A DNA stretch of 12,654 bases from CAYWHE01 sp964458125 (GTDB lineage: Bacteria; Bacteroidota; Bacteroidia; AKYH767-A; OLB10): NCBI GenBank assembly GCA_964458125.1, contig CAYWHE010000116.1, forward strand, positions 1 to 12,654, in the 5' to 3' direction. This document shows, piece after piece, positions 7,394 to 12,654 of the stretch (the first letter of the stretch is position 1; each line of letters begins with the position of its first letter). Below the pieces are notes generated by a model, which ran no database searches, was not told where the DNA came from, and saw nothing but the letters and a program-made list of their open reading frames with translations. The position numbers and the translations under genes were made by a program.

Positions 7394-8152
7394 ATGGAAC
7401 CCCTTGAACTTTGCGCATGGCATGAAAGCGGACGCGTGGTTTTTGCCTACCTGAACGGCTATACCTGTGACGGAATTGAACTGTCGGAAGACGGTGCCGG
7501 AAGCGGAAAATCAAAACTGAATGCCGGGGATGAAACACCCCTGGTGCAGGCCCTGATCAGCGGGAAAACAGCGGGCATCCGCGCCGATGACCCGGACAAA
7601 GCCATTGCGGTGGCGAGAAAGCTGCTTAAAATATACTGCGCCGGGTCCTGTTCCCGTATTTATTTTGAACTTGCCGGCAAAATTGATGCTGAAACCGAAA
7701 TCGACATTCCCGGTCAGGACCTCCGCTACATTGAACTGATGGAACAATTTTTAGTTGCACATGACCCGGATTACAAGGACGGCTTTGTAAACAGGCTCAT
7801 GACAGGAATATTTAACGACCTGGGAAAGGAAGAAACCCGGAAGCCCATTGAAGTGCTTGCCCGGCAACTGCTGAAATCGGAAGACAAACCCTTCAGCCGC
7901 TTTCACGTGGAAGATGCCTTCCGCCTGGCCGGGTTCAAACCGCCCCGTCAACAGGAAGCCAGACGATTCAACTTCCAGGTCGAGGAGGACCACATTCCCA
8001 AAGCACCTGAACCCATTTATTCAGTGAATGAAGCCCGGCTGGATAATGCCCTGAAAGATTTCCTCCTGATGATTAAATCCGACTGGTCGCAGGAGGAAGC
8101 AGACGTATCGATTCAATATCTGAAAAGTCTGTTTAAGAAATTCGGGGGATAA
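7394..8152 (+). CDS. FtsH/M41 peptidase-like protein with degenerate zinc motif (HESGR), no AAA domain
   Basis: The protein has 252 residues and no signal peptide or membrane segment. Residues 8-20 read AWHESGRVVFAYL, closely like the M41 (FtsH) core HEAGHAVVAYL, but the second zinc-binding His is Arg (R14, codon CGC, one transition from CAC). Later features also follow the family: CAGSCSR (81-87) where AGxxAE is usual, DIPGQD (104-109) in the zone of the third zinc ligand, and RKPIEVLARQLL (149-160), which resembles the family's C-terminal helix. The AAA ATPase and transmembrane parts of FtsH are absent. Residues 180-252 are a charged extension ending in a helical DNALKDFLLMIKSDWSQEE region. 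Known: M41 enzymes need HExxH for zinc. Inferred: a pseudoprotease or binding protein, possibly regulating a neighbouring protease. It is the only + strand gene in the right block. The M41 likeness is by eye and moderate. Confidence 0.62.
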   Translation: MEPLELCAWHESGRVVFAYLNGYTCDGIELSEDGAGSGKSKLNAGDETPLVQALISGKTAGIRADDPDKAIAVARKLLKIYCAGSCSRIYFELAGKIDAETEIDIPGQDLRYIELMEQFLVAHDPDYKDGFVNRLMTGIFNDLGKEETRKPIEVLARQLLKSEDKPFSRFHVEDAFRLAGFKPPRQQEARRFNFQVEEDHIPKAPEPIYSVNEARLDNALKDFLLMIKSDWSQEEADVSIQYLKSLFKKFGG

Positions 8153-8163
8153 CCTTTTCCTGA

Positions 8164-8180
8164 AGATTAACAAATAATCT
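8164..8180. terminator. Weak AT-rich hairpin downstream of the M41-like gene
   Basis: AGATTA (8164-8169) and TAATCT (8175-8180) form a perfect 6-bp stem with a 5-nt loop, 11 bases after the stop at 8152. No T-run follows, so it is a poor intrinsic terminator; it may be an mRNA 3'-end stabiliser or chance. Confidence 0.25.
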
Positions 8181-8284
8181 GTTCGGAGTGCCGTGATCCT
8201 GCCGGTGAATCAGGCGCTACCCGCCGGCCCCGCCGCTCATCCTGAAACGGCTGTCATGATTACTTTTCAAACGGGTCTCATCTC

Positions 8285-8300
8285 TGGAAATGAATTTCCA
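8285..8300. repeat. Perfect inverted repeat, 7-bp arms
   Basis: TGGAAAT (8285-8291) and ATTTCCA (8294-8300) are exact inverted copies around a 2-base centre. A 2-base loop is too tight for an RNA hairpin, so a DNA-binding site for a dimeric protein or part of a dispersed repeat is more plausible. Chance cannot be excluded for one copy of this length. Confidence 0.4.
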
Positions 8301-8307
8301 TCCGAAC

Positions 8308-8343
8308 GAAAACAAAATCCGGCTGGGGTTTTTCCAAACGGAT
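8308..8343 (-). terminator. Candidate intrinsic terminator of the giant metalloprotease gene
   Basis: On the - strand, ATCCG (revcomp of 8339-8343) pairs with CGGAT (revcomp of 8317-8321), enclosing a GG/CC inner pairing and a loop of As, and is followed by TTTTGTTTT. It lies about 58 bases beyond the TAA at 8401-8403. The stem is short, so confidence is limited. Confidence 0.35.
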
Positions 8344-8400
8344 CCGGCACGCTTTTCTGCCGAACAGGCAAACATCAGCATGCCGGAAGCCCTGCCCCCG

Positions 8401-11400
8401 TTACGAATATTTCCGGGGATCATCCGGCCAGTATTTTGGATCAAGCAGGCCCATTTTAACAAGTTCCTTTATGTTTACATTCCTGGGTTTGATCACGTCC
8501 GGGGTTGTCGTTTCACCCTTTTTTGGTTTCTCTCTCTTTTTTTCGTAGCTGACCTTACCGGCACCGGCTTCAAAAATTTTAAAACCTTTTCCCAGGTAGT
8601 ATTTCTTTCCTTCAAAGAGGCCGTTCTTCGGATCTGCAACTGCCGTTGGATTTGGAATCACGATTGGCTTTGACACGGGCGGAGGTCCGATTTTATAATG
8701 CGCCTCAAAAAAATAATGATTCGGGTTCTCATCCTTCTTGTTAAGCTTTTTAAAACTCAACACGTATATGCCAAGCGTTGGATGGAGGTATACTTCCTTT
8801 TCAAGCAGGAAAACCGCTTCAGGAATATCCTGCCAGGGATTTTTACCCACCACTTTCTGGTTATACCGGTACCGTTGAATGCCTGTTATTTTGCCGGCCA
8901 CCCGCGGATAGGCGGATATCAGGGCCGGCAGCATGACACTGTGATCATCCGGGCCATGACCTATGGGACCATCATTCCCGGCCTGGGTGAATTTCTGGTC
9001 CGGATCGGCCGCCACACAAAACGGCGGGTCCTGGGTCGGGGACTGGAATTCCACCAGTTCCTCCGTAATGATGTCTGCCAGTTCCGATAGAGGCCCTCCC
9101 CAGCTTGATTCCCAGGTCAATTTGTGAACATGGAGGAACTGCAAAGGGCCTAAGGGGATCTTTTTATTAGCAGGATCCTTGCTTCCGACTTCAAGCCTGA
9201 CATCGGTTTCAACGCCATTAAGCAACGCTTTATAACTTCCTTCAACCACCTGGAACGCCTCAAAGTGCATGCGCGGATTGCAGGGTGTGGCCCCCGTTGG
9301 TACATGTTTGGTAATTAAGACGGTGGTGCTGTCCCTGTCCTTCGTATTCACGATCCAGCCCCTGAGCTTCAACAGGCATTTTCCGCAGAATTTTGCCTTC
9401 CAGTCCCCGCCGGGACCCATCCGGTGAGCAAATTCAGCTTTGGTTACCTTCGTCGGAATATACCCGTCATTATGCAGGTAAGACATCACGCAATTGTGAT
9501 CGGTATTATCATGATCGTCCGCCTTCTGAGGCCGGATATAATGATGGTGTGCCAGATACAGGCAATGGGCGATTTCATGGGTATATAAAAACCCGTCCTT
9601 GAGTTCCTTTCGGTAACGTTCACTGATGTAAACGCCCCCTCCTCCGGTACCGGTGCAACTGCTTCCTTCATCGGCCTTAATTTCCACTCCGTTTTCCTTA
9701 AGTCCCTTAAAAATCATGCAGCGGACCACGATGATTCCCGGTCGCTTCGTCTTCCCGATAATGCCCCGCATAAAATCGCCGATGCTGGGTTTCATGTCAG
9801 GTTCTGTCCTGCCCATGGTCACCCGGGTCATCAGGTTATTAAATTCAACGGGTGAATATTTTTTAATGGACGACAATGACATTTCAAAAGGATAGTTTTG
9901 TTCCGGATCAAATTTGGCAATGTTCCTGTCGGCGCGGTGAAGCGTGCTTTTGTCGGCGCTTGAAACATCCACTCCGTGGTTCCATTCCGCAATGATAAAA
10001 TCAACATAGGGATCAGCGTCCCTGACTTTTGCAACAGGAATGACTTCGCTCATTTTGCGATGTTCAAAAAAAGTCGTTACATCCAGTTCAATAAAAGCCG
10101 ATTTAAAACTTTCCACGGTCTCATCCCAATTGACTGCCGGAGCCTTATCGGGTCTCCAGTCGATGACATCGGTGATGCGTCTTTTTCTCCAAACCGTTAG
10201 TTCACCGGTTTCTGCTTTAACAGCCTCCGTGTTATTCAAGGCCATCAGGTCATCCCTGTTGGGAAGGTTATCAAAATTAATTTCGGCACGGATGATGAAA
10301 TTATCACCTGCCATATGGGAACCTCTGAACAATACCGCCGTTTGACCATAACGTTTATGCTGATCGTCAGCGGTATAAACCTTGGAGGCGGCCACCGTAT
10401 TTTCAAGTTTCTTAGTTTTTAATTTGCTGTCATCGCTCATCTTAACCGGGAAAATATCCAGCAGGGCAGAAAAGTATTCGTCCGTGGGTTTGACGCCACC
10501 GCATTCTTCCGGACAATTGTCCCTTCCATTATACCGGTCTCTGATGCGTTTGTTTACCTGTGTCACATAACTTTTTGATACGGTTGTGGAAAGGTTATTT
10601 ATATACGGCGGCAAAAGGGAAAGGTCCTCCGGTGGATCCAAAACTGTCCATTTGATTTCGGTACCAGCCAGAACCTGTGGTGCGACCACGCCATCCCCGG
10701 TGCCCGTGGAATCCTTTCTGGATTTCAGGAAAATCTGCGCCTCAATGGGGCATTCAAACCTGTCGAGTTTTTCATTTTCCAGTATATGGTGGCCATCAAT
10801 CAGATTATAATTCGTGCTGCCCGACTTTCCATCGGTATAAACAAAGTAATTGTTCTGTATATAAATTTTTGATTTTTTGCCCTTTTGTTCAATGATGCTT
10901 TGATCTTCGAATAATTCCACTTTATTATCATCACCGGAAATACTATTTAAAAAATATTCGTCCAGGGGGTTATCCGTTTCCGGATGGCCGAACATTTCAT
11001 AGGTATAGCGCATAACCGCCCGTTTGGTCTGTCCGGTTAATTTGCCATTCACCGGTCCCGCAAAATATCCGAGTTCATTTAACCGGAACTGAACCCATTT
11101 CAGATGATCCTCATAATTAGGGTCATCGTTTCGTGTCGGATACCTGCCCTGTTTGGCAGGAGGGCTGCCGGGATCCTCCAGGTAGGAACCCTTTTTAAGT
11201 TTAATGCTGTGATACAGGACATTGGTTTCCTTTGATTCACTGACAAAATCAGGAGACCGGGTAACCAGGGTTAATGTATAAGGTCCCAACAGGGGCGTTA
11301 TCAGCTTATCCTTCAAGGCTCCTTCCCGGCAATTGGTTTTGCCATTCCATTTCAACAACTTATTGTTGCCGTCCGCTTTCTCACCGGGATTTAACTGATA

Positions 11401-12654
11401 TTCATATACGACGTTGGGGGTATGAAACTTACTGCTTACCTGTAAGAACACCTCTGCCTCCTTTAATTTATTGATGTTGTATCGGATCTCCAGGTTTTCA
11501 TCATCCTCCAGGCCGGTTGGTATAAAGTGGGGATCGCATTGAATGATTTCCAGCAGGACACATTCAAGCTCCAGCTTCTGAGGAGGCTGATTTTCCGGTT
11601 GTGTCTGAAACCGGTAGGAATCCTTAACTTCATAGCCGGCATACCGTTCCTTCAGCAACTGGATTTCAATATCCTTTTGTTCTTCAAAAAACCCAACCTG
11701 TATGCACCCGTCCCCGTTTGTCTGGGTAACCTTCCATTTCTTATCCTGCTCCCTGAAAAATACCGGCCTGCCGGACAACTTCTTTTCCGAAACCGCTTCC
11801 ACCACCTGGATATGCAATTCATATTCGATTTCTTCTTCTTCCCTGGCAACCGGCTCGTGGTTATGAGGTGATGCACATCCCGCCGAACTTTTCCCTGCAT
11901 CCTGGTATGGACTTGCCGGTGCGGGTTGGTCAGCGGTTCCTGTTGTTGACGTGTGCTCCGGCTCATGCACCGCAGGCTGCTTGACGGCCACGGGCTCATC
12001 ATCACCGGACGCGGCACGTGCGCCTGTTGATCCGGCCGGATTACTCTTTCCGCCTGCCGGCGTCCGTCCGCCACCTATCGTTACCGGTGTGCGGGAACTC
12101 TTTTCATCATCGTCTTCTCGTTCCGTTCTGCTGACGAAGGCCCAGATATTTCCCCCGGAACCTGTTCCCCCTGATACGGGAAGTTCGTTTAAACTGCCTG
12201 TTTCCGATAATTTACCAGGTTGTATGGTTTCGATACCTGTTGAAGAACCTGAACCTCCTCCATCGGTAAACTTCCAGGTATTTCCGGGATTTCCTTCTGA
12301 TGGACTGGTGGCTACCTGATTTCCCGCATTTTCATTTCCAACCGGGACCCGGGGCGCTGAATTTTTTTCGTTGCTGCTTTTCCCTGATTCGGTATGGCTG
12401 ATTTCCGGAGAGCCGGAAACGGGTGTACTTCCCAGAACTGAACCAGGTGTGTTTTTACCACTATTAATAATTACTCCTCCGGCACCCGCACCCGTAGCCC
12501 CTGCAGCACCAGCAACTGCTGAGCCATAACCATTGACCTGATCTGTTGCAGTGTTGGAAGCGTCATTTCCTCCTCCTGATCCCGAAGTGCCACCTGTGCC
12601 TGCCGTTGACTGGGGTGCAGCGTTTCCTGCCTGTCCTGCATTTCCAGACGGTGC
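8401..12654 (-). CDS. Giant multidomain metzincin-like metalloprotease with peptidoglycan-binding domain (5' partial)
   Basis: At least 1417 residues, counted here from the right edge. The frame has no stop up to base 12654 and no ATG in its first 221 codons; the GTG at 11991 is internal, so the true start lies outside. Residues 1-270 are low-complexity, rich in Gly, Ser, Asn and Pro, with acidic DDDE at 181-184. From 272 to ~480 come beta-rich domains beginning EEEEIEYELHIQVVE. Residues ~516-566 resemble a peptidoglycan-binding domain (WVQFRLNELGYFAGPVNGKL, then TKRAVMRYTYEMFG). The catalytic domain has HEIAHCLYLAH at 1026-1036 (nt 9547-9579), a Met-turn CVMSY at 1055-1059 (nt 9478-9492), and CGKC at 1090-1093, an order recalling metzincins and, for CxM plus CxxC, archaemetzincins. 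The ~330 residues after it are beta-rich with a Lys-rich tail and no T9SS domain. Likely a zinc endopeptidase targeting or bound to the cell wall, perhaps a delivered effector. Confidence 0.85.
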   Translation of the reverse strand, partial: APSGNAGQAGNAAPQSTAGTGGTSGSGGGNDASNTATDQVNGYGSAVAGAAGATGAGAGGVIINSGKNTPGSVLGSTPVSGSPEISHTESGKSSNEKNSAPRVPVGNENAGNQVATSPSEGNPGNTWKFTDGGGSGSSTGIETIQPGKLSETGSLNELPVSGGTGSGGNIWAFVSRTEREDDDEKSSRTPVTIGGGRTPAGGKSNPAGSTGARAASGDDEPVAVKQPAVHEPEHTSTTGTADQPAPASPYQDAGKSSAGCASPHNHEPVAREEEEIEYELHIQVVEAVSEKKLSGRPVFFREQDKKWKVTQTNGDGCIQVGFFEEQKDIEIQLLKERYAGYEVKDSYRFQTQPENQPPQKLELECVLLEIIQCDPHFIPTGLEDDENLEIRYNINKLKEAEVFLQVSSKFHTPNVVYEYQLNPGEKADGNNKLLKWNGKTNCREGALKDKLITPLLGPYTLTLVTRSPDFVSESKETNVLYHSIKLKKGSYLEDPGSPPAKQGRYPTRNDDPNYEDHLKWVQFRLNELGYFAGPVNGKLTGQTKRAVMRYTYEMFGHPETDNPLDEYFLNSISGDDNKVELFEDQSIIEQKGKKSKIYIQNNYFVYTDGKSGSTNYNLIDGHHILENEKLDRFECPIEAQIFLKSRKDSTGTGDGVVAPQVLAGTEIKWTVLDPPEDLSLLPPYINNLSTTVSKSYVTQVNKRIRDRYNGRDNCPEECGGVKPTDEYFSALLDIFPVKMSDDSKLKTKKLENTVAASKVYTADDQHKRYGQTAVLFRGSHMAGDNFIIRAEINFDNLPNRDDLMALNNTEAVKAETGELTVWRKRRITDVIDWRPDKAPAVNWDETVESFKSAFIELDVTTFFEHRKMSEVIPVAKVRDADPYVDFIIAEWNHGVDVSSADKSTLHRADRNIAKFDPEQNYPFEMSLSSIKKYSPVEFNNLMTRVTMGRTEPDMKPSIGDFMRGIIGKTKRPGIIVVRCMIFKGLKENGVEIKADEGSSCTGTGGGGVYISERYRKELKDGFLYTHEIAHCLYLAHHHYIRPQKADDHDNTDHNCVMSYLHNDGYIPTKVTKAEFAHRMGPGGDWKAKFCGKCLLKLRGWIVNTKDRDSTTVLITKHVPTGATPCNPRMHFEAFQVVEGSYKALLNGVETDVRLEVGSKDPANKKIPLGPLQFLHVHKLTWESSWGGPLSELADIITEELVEFQSPTQDPPFCVAADPDQKFTQAGNDGPIGHGPDDHSVMLPALISAYPRVAGKITGIQRYRYNQKVVGKNPWQDIPEAVFLLEKEVYLHPTLGIYVLSFKKLNKKDENPNHYFFEAHYKIGPPPVSKPIVIPNPTAVADPKNGLFEGKKYYLGKGFKIFEAGAGKVSYEKKREKPKKGETTTPDVIKPRNVNIKELVKMGLLDPKYWPDDPRKYS

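Larger units (their letters stand above)
8153..8400. other. Intergenic region between convergent genes
   Basis: No convincing gene is present. Open frames here on both strands run through or beyond the end of the giant - strand gene and show no start signal or family resemblance. It holds two weak hairpins and a perfect short palindrome (listed separately), and the segment around 8215-8245 is GC-rich. The mix of palindrome, GC-rich stretch and repeated ATCCGGC (8317-8323 and 8341-8347) suggests a dispersed intergenic repeat, which cannot be tested here. Confidence 0.5.

Noticed and set aside
8217..8462. 81-codon - strand open frame overlapping the end of the giant gene
   Set aside because: It is out of frame with the giant gene, has no Shine-Dalgarno site and no family resemblance, and overlaps the candidate terminator and palindrome.
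11989..11991. GTG as start of the giant metalloprotease
   Set aside because: The same frame runs without a stop for 221 more codons to the right edge with a coherent Gly/Ser/Asn-rich composition; no ribosome binding site or signal peptide is at the GTG.

Overview
The window looks like a chromosomal fragment of a Bacteroidota bacterium, probably an environmental relative of the Chitinophagales or Sphingobacteriales. The main evidence is the first gene, a very large surface protein built of SBBP-type blades and cysteine-paired Ig-like domains. It ends in a type IX secretion (T9SS) type A sorting domain, which is essentially confined to this phylum. Most genes lack strong Shine-Dalgarno sites, and an outer-membrane protein with thrombospondin type 3 calcium repeats follows directly; both fit the assignment. 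I see no rRNA, tRNA, CRISPR array, transposase or integrase. The genus is not determinable by eye.

Left block (2-5961, + strand): three genes with gaps of 9 and 2 bases form a tight operon. They encode a T9SS-exported repeat adhesin (5' end outside the window), a predicted outer-membrane barrel protein with calcium repeats, and a small exported protein of unknown function. All three appear destined for the envelope or cell surface, so they may act as one surface module. A hairpin with an A-run on one side and a T-run on the other (6004-6039) separates this block from the convergent genes.

Right block (6041-12654, mostly - strand): a different set of genes with a protease theme. From right to left these are a giant multidomain protein of at least 1417 residues, a divergently oriented small protein, a small glycine-linker protein, and a papain-like cysteine protease. 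The giant protein has a low-complexity N-terminal stretch, a peptidoglycan-binding domain, and a metzincin-like HExxHxxYxxH zinc site with Met-turn and CxxC. The divergent gene resembles the FtsH/M41 zinc-peptidase domain without an AAA ATPase, but its HExxH motif reads HESGR. The cysteine protease has Q18, C24, H144 and D174 in the expected order and no visible signal or pro-peptide.

Two predicted active proteases with no T9SS or Sec signals visible, plus one degenerate protease, suggest an effector or interbacterial-antagonism locus. That is an inference: no secretion apparatus genes and no recognised immunity gene are in the window. The window edges cut the first gene (5' end missing) and the giant metalloprotease gene (5' end missing; its reading frame is open through the right edge).
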